Shown in pieces: positions 9,533 to 16,914 of a stretch of 40,206 nt of DNA. Within the stretch, counting starts at the first letter, position 1, and the number at the start of each line of letters is the position of its first letter. The DNA comes from JAVBQU01 sp031548675. GTDB taxonomy: Bacteria > Bacteroidota > Bacteroidia > Bacteroidales > P3. Under the pieces are notes generated by a model. That model had not been told where the DNA came from. It worked only from the letters and a program-made list of their open reading frames with translations, and did not search any database. Location of the stretch: the NCBI GenBank assembly GCA_031548675.1, contig JAVBQU010000053.1, forward strand, positions 1 through 40,206, written 5' to 3'. The position numbers were made by a program, and so were the translations under genes.

Positions 9533-9581
9533 CATTATAAATCATATATTTTAAACCTAGATATTGATATGCTTAAATTTG

Positions 9582-10619
9582 CTATGCATACAATTCCATA
9601 AAAGTGTCTCTTAAAACTTTACTTTCTCTCAAAAGCCCTAGTGTTAGTTCTGCATGTCCTTTGGTGTAGCCATTACCCACCATCATAGTAACATCGCTGC
9701 CTACGCCTTCGGCTCCCAAAGCCGCTTTTGAAAAACTGGTTGCCATAGAAAAGAAATATACCACACCTGTATCTTTGGTACATAAAATACTAGTCATTTC
9801 GGTATTGGGTACATTTACATTGTTAATGGTTACATCGCAACCTTCTGCTCCTGTAATAGCCGTTACTTTTTCATACACATCCATCACTTGGGTTGCATCT
9901 GCTACAATAACATGGGTAGCCAGTTTCATATCAATAATCCGCTGGGCATTGGCTTTAAAATATTCTACAACAATAACTTTACCGTCTGCTCCTGCATTTT
10001 TCATGGCTTGGTAGCAGCATAACATCCCCGATTTTCCACCCCCTCCGATAATGCAAACCGAATCGCCTTTTTTTACCAGTTTATTTACTTGGGCTGGTGC
10101 TCCTGCAACATCTAAAGCTGCCAATGATAGTTTTTCGGGAATATCATCAGGCAGAACCGCATATAAACCACTTTCAAATAAAATAGCTTGTGCTTCTACA
10201 TCTACCTGATCGGAATTGGGATCAAGATGTTTTATTTTATTTATTTTCAAAGGAGTCAGCGATAAAGAAACCAAAGTGGCTATTTTATCTCCGACTTTTA
10301 CATTTTTATGTGGAAAATTCGCTCCTATTTCTTTTATGGTTCCTATCAGCATCCCTCCCGAACCTGTAACCGGATTCTGCATTTTCCCTCTTTCTGATAT
10401 GATTGATAAAATCATATCCTGCATCTTTTGGGCATCGGCATTACAAGCTCCTTTTATTTGGGTATAGCTTGCGGAATCGATATTTAGCGTGTTCACTTCA
10501 ATAAGTATTTCATTATCGAAGATTTCCATTTTATTGTTGAGTTTTAAAGCTGGTTGAGGCAAAGCCCCTATGGGTTCTATCACCCTGTGCGTTCCGTATT
10601 TTGTTCCTTTTTTTTGCAT
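9582..10619 (-). CDS. kdd: L-erythro-3,5-diaminohexanoate dehydrogenase
   Basis: Third step of lysine fermentation: NAD(P)-dependent oxidative deamination of 3,5-diaminohexanoate to 3-keto-5-aminohexanoate, in the cytoplasm. The 345-residue protein starts with the family block GTHRVIEPIGALPQPALKLNN and has a Rossmann dinucleotide-binding motif GGGGKSG at about 192-198 preceded by the beta strand DSVCIIGG. The central LAALDVAGAPAQVNKLVKKGD is also typical. The gene is convergent to the M56 operon. kce and kal lie further upstream on the same strand but are separated from kdd by two barrel-like genes and a 286-base spacer, so it probably has its own promoter; I found no clear -7 box. Product identity is very likely. 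Confidence 0.95.
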   Translation of the reverse strand: MQKKGTKYGTHRVIEPIGALPQPALKLNNKMEIFDNEILIEVNTLNIDSASYTQIKGACNADAQKMQDMILSIISERGKMQNPVTGSGGMLIGTIKEIGANFPHKNVKVGDKIATLVSLSLTPLKINKIKHLDPNSDQVDVEAQAILFESGLYAVLPDDIPEKLSLAALDVAGAPAQVNKLVKKGDSVCIIGGGGKSGMLCCYQAMKNAGADGKVIVVEYFKANAQRIIDMKLATHVIVADATQVMDVYEKVTAITGAEGCDVTINNVNVPNTEMTSILCTKDTGVVYFFSMATSFSKAALGAEGVGSDVTMMVGNGYTKGHAELTLGLLRESKVLRDTFMELYA

Positions 10620-10626
10620 GTTATTA

Positions 10627-10669
10627 GTGAATAGTCTATTGTGAATAGTGAATGTGTAAATAGTAAATA
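10627..10669. repeat. Heptamer array upstream of kdd
   Basis: Six heptamers, mostly in phase: GTGAATA, GTCTATT, GTGAATA, GTGAATG, then after one extra T two copies of GTAAATA. It begins 8 bases upstream of the kdd start codon. The rest of the 286-base spacer to 10905 is AT-rich, with a looser copy near 10775-10835, and no gene is visible. Confidence 0.7.
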
Positions 10670-10905
10670 TAAGTTGGGTCGGTAATTTTAGCGTACCAAT
10701 TTATTTTTATATGATTTAATTAGTTTTCCGAACTTCCAAATTTTTATGAAGCATAGCTTAGAAAACAACTAATTAATAGTAAATGAGATAATAGTATATG
10801 CATAATAGAGAATAAAAAAATAGCAAATAGAACCATGTTAAAAAATACTCAAGAGAATGGAAACATCTATTTCCTTATTAACTTACTTCCTATTTCCCTT
10901 GCTGT

Positions 10906-11499
10906 TTAAAACCTATAGCCAAAGATAACCCCACCTTTGCCTACTACTTCATTATTGTAACTTTCTGATAATCCAAAAGTCCTACCTATACCAAGATTCA
11001 AATCTAAATAAAAGCCATATTTACTCAAAAATTTATAGCCTATACCGATACAAAAAGCCATATCTGTAGTAACTTTCTTGGTATAAGTGGGCTCATTCCA
11101 ATACCAAGTCCCATATTCATCATAATGATAATTATAACTACATGTATAAGTGTTTATTCCGAATATTTTCATAGAAGCTTCGCCGTAAAAACCATATCCA
11201 TTATAACTCTTTTCGTTGAAAAAATAATATCTTAAAAAAGGGGTAATGCTGTAAGCCTGTTCATTAGAATACATATCTTCCTTATCATTTGATCCCAGCA
11301 AAACCCTGCCTGTAATCCCATATCCCAAAGGATTACCGATTCGCTCATAGGAAAGTCCTATATTTCGAAAAATAGCCATATCGGACAGATTTATTCCAAT
11401 TTCATTTTTTTTGAATAATTGAGGATTGGAAGATTCTTGAGAAAAACCCAAAGAAACAATCCCCAAAATGAATACGCATAGCATTAGCGTTTTTTTCAT
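10906..11499 (-). CDS. Exported barrel-like protein, paralogue of the next upstream gene
   Basis: A 197-residue protein of unknown function. Residues 1-20 are a signal peptide (MKKTLMLCVFILGIVSLGFS, then Q). The mature part has alternating aromatic and glycine-rich strands (NPLGYGITGRVLL, TPFLRYYFF, YGFYGEASMKIFG, FYLDLNLGIGR) and ends in an aromatic residue (GGVIFGYRF), all typical of small outer-membrane beta-barrels. It aligns along its length with the 11555-12061 gene: NPLGYGIT, TPFxRYYFFN and GxxFGxRF are shared. The main difference is an insert of about 20 residues rich in Tyr and Thr (YTCSYNYHYDEYGTWYWNEP). The gap to the upstream paralogue is 55 bases, so they may be co-transcribed. 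No enzymatic role is visible. Confidence 0.75.
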   Translation of the reverse strand: MKKTLMLCVFILGIVSLGFSQESSNPQLFKKNEIGINLSDMAIFRNIGLSYERIGNPLGYGITGRVLLGSNDKEDMYSNEQAYSITPFLRYYFFNEKSYNGYGFYGEASMKIFGINTYTCSYNYHYDEYGTWYWNEPTYTKKVTTDMAFCIGIGYKFLSKYGFYLDLNLGIGRTFGLSESYNNEVVGKGGVIFGYRF

Positions 11500-11554
11500 A
11501 CTCTAATTTACTTATTTGATGATTAATATATATTCCAACTTAAATAACCCTATT

Positions 11555-12061
11555 TTAAAACCTGCAACCAAATACCATGCCGCCACACAGTACTATCTCT
11601 TGAGAATAATGGTTTGCAAGTCCGAATGGACGCCCCGCCCCTATGGTAAAATCTAAAAATATACCTTTTTGACTAACAACTTTTATTCCTAAACCTATTG
11701 TAAATGCCATATCAAAACCCTTTTTTGAGTATCTCATCAATTTAAACATTTTCAAAGCTCCATCAGCATAAAAACCGCATCCACTATAACCCTTGGGATT
11801 AAAAAAATAGTATCGGACAAAAGGGGTAAAGCAATAACCGATATCCCATAAATCATCAGAGTTAGGGTTTCCATGAAAAGTAATGCCATAGCCTAATGGA
11901 TTGCCTACATGTTCATATGAAACATCAAAAGCTCTGAGAATCGCAAAATCTAATACATCAATACCAAACTCATTTTTCCCAAAAGGACTTACCACTTGAT
12001 TTTGAGCATATATTTGTAGAGATAGAAATCCCAAAACAAGGAAACATAGTATTTTCTTCAT
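11555..12061 (-). CDS. Exported barrel-like protein, first of a tandem paralogous pair
   Basis: A 168-residue protein starting MKKILCFLVLGFLSLQIYAQ, a clean signal peptide. An ATG 21 bases further upstream (12082) is possible in frame but overlaps the -7 promoter box and would put seven extra residues before the signal peptide, so I chose 12061. The mature part contains NEFGIDVLDFAILRAFDVSYEHVG, NPLGYGIT, TPFVRYYFFNPKGYSG, DMAFTIGLGIKV and a terminal GGMVFGCRF, matching the downstream paralogue. The glycine/aromatic strand pattern suggests an outer-membrane barrel. Function unknown. The pair sits inside the lysine-fermentation gene group but nothing links it to that pathway. Confidence 0.75.
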   Translation of the reverse strand: MKKILCFLVLGFLSLQIYAQNQVVSPFGKNEFGIDVLDFAILRAFDVSYEHVGNPLGYGITFHGNPNSDDLWDIGYCFTPFVRYYFFNPKGYSGCGFYADGALKMFKLMRYSKKGFDMAFTIGLGIKVVSQKGIFLDFTIGAGRPFGLANHYSQEIVLCGGMVFGCRF

Positions 12062-12079
12062 GCAATATAAATCAGATTG

Positions 12080-12087
12080 CAAATATA
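12080..12087 (-). promoter_or_regulatory. -7 box of the barrel-like gene pair
   Basis: On the minus strand TATATTTG, an exact TAnnTTTG match. It predicts transcription starting about 12 bases before the ATG at 12061, and so supports that start over the upstream ATG. Confidence 0.55.
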
Positions 12088-12135
12088 GGATTTTTATACA
12101 ATATATGGTAATTTATATAAAAATAATGGCGAATT

Positions 12136-12957
12136 TTATTTTTTCAGCCCTAAAATCCTTCTAGCTTCTTCGGGATTAGCAATTTCGCGACCTAATTCTT
12201 TTGCCATACGAACTACTTTTGCCACTAGTTCGCCATTCGATTTTGCCAAAACGCCTTTTGATAAATATACATTGTCTTCAAAACCTACACGTACATGTCC
12301 GCCATCGATGATAGCAGCCATCGCTAAGGGAAACTCGTAACGTCCGATTCCGGCAACGGTATAAGTAGCATCGGCAGGAATACTGCCACGCATAAAAACA
12401 AAATCGCGCAAATCGCCGCCGATTCCGCCATTAACACCCATTACAAAGTCGAAATGCATGGGAAGTTCTATAAACCCTTTCTTTTGTAAACGCAATGCCA
12501 TTTCAATCATACTTTTATCGAAACATTCCAATTCAGGTTTTATACCCAATTCTATCATTCGTTTACCAAAATATTTAATGGTATTTTCGGTATTGGTAAA
12601 AACCTCGTCTCCTCCAAAGTTACAAGTTCCGCAATCTAAGGTTGCCATTTCGGGTTTTAATTCGGTAGGTTGCAGACGCTCATCATCTGTCATTCCTACT
12701 GCTCCTCCTGTAGAGGGCTGGATTATTACATCGGGTATTTCTTTTTTAATGGCATCCATCACTTCTTTAAAACGGGCTTTATCTTGGGTAGGTGTGCCGT
12801 CGTCATGACGTACATGTAAATGGATAATGCTTGCTCCGGCTTCGTAAGCCGATTTGGCTTCGCGAACACATTCTGCTACCGTATAAGGAGCAGCAGGATT
12901 TTGTTCTTTGGTTACTTCTGCTCCACAAATAGCGGCGGTAATAATTAGTTTTTCCAT
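12136..12957 (-). CDS. kce: 3-keto-5-aminohexanoate cleavage enzyme (BKACE family)
   Basis: Zinc-dependent condensing/cleaving enzyme: 3-keto-5-aminohexanoate plus acetyl-CoA gives acetoacetate plus 3-aminobutyryl-CoA, step four of lysine fermentation. The 273-residue TIM-barrel protein has the metal-binding HLHV at 46-49 (His46 and His48, the numbering I recall for the characterised Kce), the substrate-loop PSTGG at about 81-85, and the metal-ligand glutamate in RVGFEDNVYLSKG near 227. The start MEKLIITAAICGAEVTKEQNP matches the family. kal lies 29 bases upstream on the same strand, and the two products act in sequence (Kce makes the substrate of Kal), so they form one operon. Confidence 0.95.
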   Translation of the reverse strand: MEKLIITAAICGAEVTKEQNPAAPYTVAECVREAKSAYEAGASIIHLHVRHDDGTPTQDKARFKEVMDAIKKEIPDVIIQPSTGGAVGMTDDERLQPTELKPEMATLDCGTCNFGGDEVFTNTENTIKYFGKRMIELGIKPELECFDKSMIEMALRLQKKGFIELPMHFDFVMGVNGGIGGDLRDFVFMRGSIPADATYTVAGIGRYEFPLAMAAIIDGGHVRVGFEDNVYLSKGVLAKSNGELVAKVVRMAKELGREIANPEEARRILGLKK

Positions 12958-12986
12958 AATATTATTATTCTATACTTTTGATTTCT

Positions 12987-13373
12987 TTATGCTTTTCTTT
13001 GGCTGTTTTTAGGCACTACACAAGTACCGCTGGCTCTGCAAACCACAATGGGCTCTGCCAACACATCTGCTGCTGAAGCCGAAATATCGGTACGGGGAAC
13101 TATGACTTTGCGGGCTTCGAAAACCATTTTACGGGATGAATTGCCGATATGTGTAATTTCTCCTACGGCTTCGATATAATCGCCTGCAAAAACAGGTGCT
13201 AAAAATTCTACACTATCATAGGCACAAAAAAGTCCCTCGTCTCCATCATTGATAATGAGAAGTTCAGTGGCTACATCGCCGAAAAGTTGAAGCATTTTTG
13301 CTCCGTCAACCAAATTACCGCCATAATGGGCATCATGCGAACTCATACGTACGCGAATCATTGATTTTTTCAT
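12987..13373 (-). CDS. kal: 3-aminobutyryl-CoA ammonia-lyase
   Basis: Hotdog-fold enzyme of 128 residues that removes ammonia from 3-aminobutyryl-CoA to give crotonyl-CoA, which feeds butyrate formation. Family features visible are RVRMSSHDAHYGGNLVDGAKMLQLFGDVATEL at the N terminus, the central hotdog helix and strands (EFLAPVFAGDYIEAVGEITHIG), and SRKMVFEARKVI. It is cotranscribed with kce (29-base gap). A phased heptamer array begins 7 bases upstream of the start codon, so the ribosome-binding region has been partly built from repeat sequence. Confidence 0.93.
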   Translation of the reverse strand: MKKSMIRVRMSSHDAHYGGNLVDGAKMLQLFGDVATELLIINDGDEGLFCAYDSVEFLAPVFAGDYIEAVGEITHIGNSSRKMVFEARKVIVPRTDISASAADVLAEPIVVCRASGTCVVPKNSQRKA

Positions 13374-13379
13374 ATAAAA

Positions 13380-13407
13380 GTGAGGTGTAAGTAGTGAATA
13401 GTGAGAA
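13380..13407. repeat. Heptamer array upstream of kal
   Basis: Four consecutive in-phase heptamers: GTGAGGT, GTAAGTA, GTGAATA and GTGAGAA. They lie between the broken four-helix-bundle gene and the kal start. Confidence 0.75.
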
Positions 13408-13430
13408 GCTAAAGCCTTTCAATCTCATAT

Positions 13431-13778
13431 TCACCGTTTTGTTTTTAAATATTTTACTAAACCTAAAGTTAATTGTTTTACTGTATTTATTTGTGGTATA
13501 ATCTCTGTCAGATTACAATATTTAAGCCTATTGGCAATAATAAATTGTGTTTCTAATTCTGATAAAGAGGCAATAGAAATATATAGAAATTGTATCGTTT
13601 CTTTATCGCTTTTTCGTGAACAACCTTCTCTATATTTGACGGAACAGATATAGCACATCTACGCATTTGCTGTGTAAGGCAATATATTTCTTTCTTTCGG
13701 AAAAAGTTTAGTTTGCATATAAACCTGCTCTACTAAATCTATTCCCTTTTTCCACGCTTCTAAATCTTTATGATTCAT
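13431..13778 (-). pseudogene. Four-helix-bundle (IVS/S23-like, TIGR02436-type) protein with two compensating frameshifts
   Basis: The ATG at 13778 gives MNHKDLEAWKKGIDLVEQVY and then loses the family frame after FPKE. Removing one A from the GAAAGAAAGAAA run near 13715-13722 restores EEIYCLTQQMRRCAISVPSNI. One base is then missing in the codon for the Ala of IAEGCSRKSD near 13627-13631, after which the frame continues EGCSRKSDKETIQFLYISIASLSELETQ to the stop at 13431. The unaltered frame hits a TAG in the shifted stretch. So the gene is one insertion plus one deletion away from an intact protein of about 115 residues. These small helical proteins are common in Bacteroidota and their role is not established. 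A downstream ATG could still give a 75-residue fragment. Confidence 0.8.
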
Positions 13779-13792
13779 TTGTTTTCATTTTT

Positions 13793-13813
13793 GTGAGAAG
13801 TGAAATGTGAATA
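13793..13813. repeat. Heptamer array upstream of the four-helix-bundle pseudogene
   Basis: Three in-phase words, GTGAGAA, GTGAAAT and GTGAATA, 15 bases upstream of the pseudogene start. Confidence 0.65.
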
Positions 13814-13862
13814 GAAAAACTTGAAAATTAATTTTATGAAAAATGTGGTATATAGAAAGAAC

Positions 13863-13906
13863 CTTCTCACTTCTCACTTCTCACTTCTCACTTCTCACCT
13901 ATTCAC
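13863..13906. repeat. Perfect heptamer tandem repeat overlapping the ctfA stop
   Basis: Five perfect copies of TTCTCAC (13864-13898; GTGAGAA on the minus strand), then TATTCAC (GTGAATA on the minus strand). The last word supplies the TAG stop codon of the CoA-transferase gene, so the array runs into the coding sequence. Confidence 0.9.
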
Positions 13907-14546
13907 TTACCATATAATCCACAAAAATACCCGGAGTATGAACAGCTTCGGGAGCAAGTTCGCCTGCTTCTACCAAAGTTTCTACGCCTGCAATTACCAA
14001 ATCGGCAGCCATTGCCATAAGCGGATTAAAGTTTTGTGTTGTCCCTTTAAAAATCAGGTTTCCGCTTTTATCTGCCACATTCGCTCCTATCAAAGCAACA
14101 TCTGCCCGTAAAGGTTTTTCGAGCAAATAATCTTTTCCATCTACGTTGATAATTTGTTTTCCGTTGGCAACTATAGTTCCTAAACCCGTTGGGGTTAATA
14201 CACCACCTAAGCCTGCTCCGCCTGCACGTACACGCTCTGCCAATGTTCCTTGAGGGCAAAATTCTACTTCCAGTTCTTTGGCATTCATCATGTCGATGGT
14301 TACCGGATTGGTACCTATATGTGATGTGATGATTTTCTTTACCTGTTTATTTGCCACTAATTTACCTAAACCTTTATCAGGGAAAGCTGTATCGTTACAA
14401 ATAATGGTCAAATTCTTTATGCCTCTAGCCACCATAGCGTCTATGAGATTTTCCGGAGTTCCTACGCCTAAAAATCCCCCTATCATCAAAACTGCATTAT
14501 CTGAGATTTTTTCAACGGCTTGGTTTATGCTGATAATTTTATTCAT
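13899..14546 (-). CDS. Acyl-CoA:acetate/acetoacetate CoA-transferase, alpha subunit
   Basis: Family I CoA-transferase alpha subunit (CtfA/AtoD type), 215 residues. The family signature DNAVLMIGGFLGVGTPE lies at about 16-32. Further typical blocks are NLTIICNDTAFPDKGLGKLV, SHIGTNPVTIDMM, EVEFCPQGTLAERVRAGGAG and GNLIFKGTTQNFNPLMAMAA. In lysine fermentation the two-subunit enzyme moves CoA from butyryl-CoA to acetoacetate. The beta subunit, which carries the catalytic glutamate, normally follows directly but is absent; a broken four-helix-bundle gene and repeats lie there instead. The stop codon TAG comes from a heptamer of the adjoining repeat. Exact substrate pair unproven. Confidence 0.9.
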   Translation of the reverse strand: MNKIISINQAVEKISDNAVLMIGGFLGVGTPENLIDAMVARGIKNLTIICNDTAFPDKGLGKLVANKQVKKIITSHIGTNPVTIDMMNAKELEVEFCPQGTLAERVRAGGAGLGGVLTPTGLGTIVANGKQIINVDGKDYLLEKPLRADVALIGANVADKSGNLIFKGTTQNFNPLMAMAADLVIAGVETLVEAGELAPEAVHTPGIFVDYMVSE

Positions 14547-14619
14547 TGATTTATTGTTACTTAATGGGCAATCAAATTGTATCTTATATTGTTTATAAAC
14601 ATGAAAATTATAAGAATTA

Positions 14620-14627
14620 CAAATTTA
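14620..14627 (-). promoter_or_regulatory. -7 box of the CoA-transferase gene
   Basis: TAAATTTG on the minus strand, exact TAnnTTTG. A TTTG (minus strand, 14650-14653) lies 22 bases further upstream as a possible -33 element. Leader of about 65 bases. Confidence 0.5.
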
Positions 14628-14704
14628 AGCATTTATTTTTACAGGGAATCAAAAATATTATTCGACATTAATTTATTTAATGTACTTTTATGGCTTTAAT
14701 TTTG

Positions 14705-14712
14705 TACTTTTG
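14705..14712 (+). promoter_or_regulatory. -7 box of ribBA, with a short leader hairpin
   Basis: TACTTTTG matches the -7 consensus. The predicted leader is about 70 bases and holds an inverted repeat ATGTGC (14731-14736) / GCACAT (14750-14755). It is too short for an FMN riboswitch. Confidence 0.6.
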
Positions 14713-14789
14713 CACGATTAATTATTTGGAATGTGCCGCATAAAAATACGCACATAAATATATAAAAATCAAAAGAATAACATTTACTT

Positions 14790-15998
14790 ATGGAATATAT
14801 ATTAAACACCATCGAGGAAACCATCGAGGATTTCAAGCAAGGAAAAATTATTATCGTTGTTGATGACGAGGATCGTGAAAACGAAGGGGATTTTATCGCG
14901 GCGGCTGAACTCATTACGCCTGAAAAGGTGAATTTCATGATTACACACGGTCGAGGTATGGTTTGTGCTCCCATTACTGAAGAGCGTTGCAAAGAACTAC
15001 GTTTGGAAATGATGGTAAGCAATAATACTTCTATCCACGAAACTCCTTTTACTGTTTCTGTTGACTTGGTAGGATATGGCTGTACAACTGGTATTTCGGC
15101 AAGCGACCGGGCTAAAACTATTTTAGCTTTAGCTGACCCTAAAACCAATCCTGACGATTTGGGCAGACCGGGACATATTTCTCCTTTGCGTGCGCGTGAC
15201 GGCGGGGTTTTGCGTCGTTCGGGACATACTGAAGCTACAGTTGACATGGCTCGTTTGGCTGGCTTAAATCCTGCGGGTGTTTTGATTGAGATTTTAAATG
15301 AAGATGGTACTATGGCTCGTCTTCCTCAATTGATGGAAATCGCAGCTAAATTCAATCTTAAAATTATCTCTATCAAAGATTTAATTACTTATCGTTTACA
15401 ACAAGAAACCTTAATACACCAAGAGGAAACTGTAAACCTGCCTACTGACTGGGGTAATTTCAAATTAACTTCTTTCTGCCAAATACATGATAATGTGGTA
15501 CATTTAGCCCTTACTAAAGGGGAATGGAAACCGGACGAGCCGGTTCTGGTACGTGTGCATTCTTCTTGTGCTACGGGCGATATATTCGGTTCTTGCCGTT
15601 GCGATTGCGGTCATCAACTGCACGAATCGATGAAAATGATAGAGGAAGCCGGAAAGGGTGTTGTGCTGTATATGAATCAGGAAGGACGCGGCATAGGCTT
15701 GGTAAATAAATTGCGGGCTTACCATCTGCAGGAGCAGGGCATGGATACTGTTGAAGCAAATATTGCTTTAGGTTTTAAAGCGGATGAACGCAGCTATGGA
15801 ATCGGAGCTCAGATTTTGAGAGCATTGGGTCTTTCTAAAATCAAATTGATAACCAATAATCCTGTAAAACGTATCGGACTGGAAGGGTATGGATTGGAAG
15901 TAGTGGAAACTATTCCCCTGCTTATCGAACCTAATCAGCATAATATTGAATACATGAAAACCAAGCAGGATAAAATGGGTCATAAGCTTAAGTTGTAA
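14790..15998 (+). CDS. ribBA: Bifunctional 3,4-dihydroxy-2-butanone-4-phosphate synthase / GTP cyclohydrolase II
   Basis: Makes both precursors of riboflavin: DHBP from ribulose 5-phosphate and the pyrimidine from GTP. 402 residues. Residues 1 to about 205 are the RibB domain, with the acidic metal-binding loop VVDDEDRENEGDF near 25-37 and RRSGHTEATVDMARLAGL near 138-155. The rest is the RibA domain, with VRVHSSCATGDIFGSCRCDCG (zinc cysteines in HSSC and RCDC), the catalytic NQEGRGIGL and the terminal TNNPVKRIGLEGYG. Both domains have their key residues, so both activities are expected. It is a single gene with its own promoter, divergent from the CoA-transferase gene. Confidence 0.98.
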   Translation: MEYILNTIEETIEDFKQGKIIIVVDDEDRENEGDFIAAAELITPEKVNFMITHGRGMVCAPITEERCKELRLEMMVSNNTSIHETPFTVSVDLVGYGCTTGISASDRAKTILALADPKTNPDDLGRPGHISPLRARDGGVLRRSGHTEATVDMARLAGLNPAGVLIEILNEDGTMARLPQLMEIAAKFNLKIISIKDLITYRLQQETLIHQEETVNLPTDWGNFKLTSFCQIHDNVVHLALTKGEWKPDEPVLVRVHSSCATGDIFGSCRCDCGHQLHESMKMIEEAGKGVVLYMNQEGRGIGLVNKLRAYHLQEQGMDTVEANIALGFKADERSYGIGAQILRALGLSKIKLITNNPVKRIGLEGYGLEVVETIPLLIEPNQHNIEYMKTKQDKMGHKLKL

Positions 15999-16001
15999 CA
16001 A

Positions 16002-16075
16002 GTGACGGGTTACGCGTGACAAGATTTAGATACAAACAAACTAGATACGAGTTGACAAGTAAACAAGGTACAAGG
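16002..16075. repeat. Heptamer/word array after ribBA
   Basis: Starts three bases after the ribBA stop with GTGACGG, GTTACGC and GTGACAA, followed by GATACGA and looser words to about 16075. Up to 16140 come TATAAAG-type and ATTCAACG-type words. Read on the minus strand, this module order matches the copy at 24278-24480. Confidence 0.65.
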
Positions 16076-16167
16076 ATAATAATGAATACTTTATAACTTT
16101 ATAAACCTTACACCTTTAACCATAAACAATTCAACGATTCAACAATCTTAAAATAAATTATAAGCAA

Positions 16168-16902
16168 CTGAAAAAGGAAAAAATTATAGCCGCCGGAATT
16201 TTAGGCATCTGTTTTATTATTGCTATTGCTTTTTTAGGATGTTATTTTTACAAAGCTAAGGGTCCCAGCAAAACCGTTTCGGTTGTGGGTTTGGCTGAAA
16301 AAGATTTTGTCTCGGATTTGATTGTTTGGCAGCTCAGTTTTTCTTCCAAGAACATGGATATGAAACAGGCTTTTGCCGAAATAAAAGCCAAAAATGCTGA
16401 AGTTAAAGCATATTTATTAGCGAATGGCGTTCCTGAAAAGGAAATTATTTTTGATGCGGTTGATAACAGGGAAAGTCAAAAATATTCGTGGAACGGGGAT
16501 AAGCAGATTTCTGTTTTTGACGGCTATATATTGACGCAAAACATCCGCATAGAATCGAAAGAGGTTGAGAAGATTGAAAGTTTATCCCGAAAAATTACCG
16601 AATTGATTGATAAAGGCATTGATTTGAATTCTGACCGACCTGAATATTACTACACCAAGCTGGCTGATTTAAAAATTTCGATGCTCGGCGAAGCGTCTAA
16701 GGATGCTTACAACCGTGCTGAAACTATTGCTAAAAATGCAGGTTCTAAGTTAGGCTCATTAAAAACGGCTAATATGGGTGTTTTTCAAATAACTGCACCC
16801 AACTCGGCAGAGGATAATTATACTTGGGGTGGTGCGTTTAATACGTCTTCTAAGAATAAACGGGCAAGCATCAATATGCGGGCTACTTTTTATGTAAAGT
16901 AA
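16168..16902 (+). CDS. SIMPL-domain (DUF541) membrane-anchored protein, probable CTG start
   Basis: Periplasm-facing protein of about 244 residues. The SIMPL domain is seen from SKTVSVVGLAEKDFVSDLIVWQLSF through IRIESKEVEKIESLSRKITELIDKGIDL to RASINMRATFYVK. The first GTG in frame (16285) would start inside this domain. The frame is open further upstream and encodes KKEKIIAAGILGICFIIAIAFLGCYFY, a normal N-terminal anchor, preceded at 16168 by CTG where ATG is expected. No ATG, GTG or TTG offers a full-length start. The gene therefore uses CTG or has lost its start codon. Function of SIMPL proteins is poorly known; stress tolerance has been reported for some. Confidence 0.75.
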   Translation: MKKEKIIAAGILGICFIIAIAFLGCYFYKAKGPSKTVSVVGLAEKDFVSDLIVWQLSFSSKNMDMKQAFAEIKAKNAEVKAYLLANGVPEKEIIFDAVDNRESQKYSWNGDKQISVFDGYILTQNIRIESKEVEKIESLSRKITELIDKGIDLNSDRPEYYYTKLADLKISMLGEASKDAYNRAETIAKNAGSKLGSLKTANMGVFQITAPNSAEDNYTWGGAFNTSSKNKRASINMRATFYVK

Positions 16903-16914
16903 TCGTTCGATTAC
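16899..16914. other. Dyad joining two convergent stop codons
   Basis: GTAATCG-TT-CGATTAC spans the TAA stops of the SIMPL gene and of the cardiolipin synthase gene, which are separated by 8 bases. It could form a small hairpin in both transcripts, but there is no T tract. Confidence 0.4.

Noticed and set aside
13431..13778. 23S rRNA intervening-sequence protein in its usual place
   Set aside because: The family resemblance is real but there is no rRNA nearby; this is the free-standing type and it is broken.
14713..14789. FMN riboswitch upstream of ribBA
   Set aside because: The leader is only about 70 bases and lacks the conserved RFN segments; only a short inverted repeat is present.
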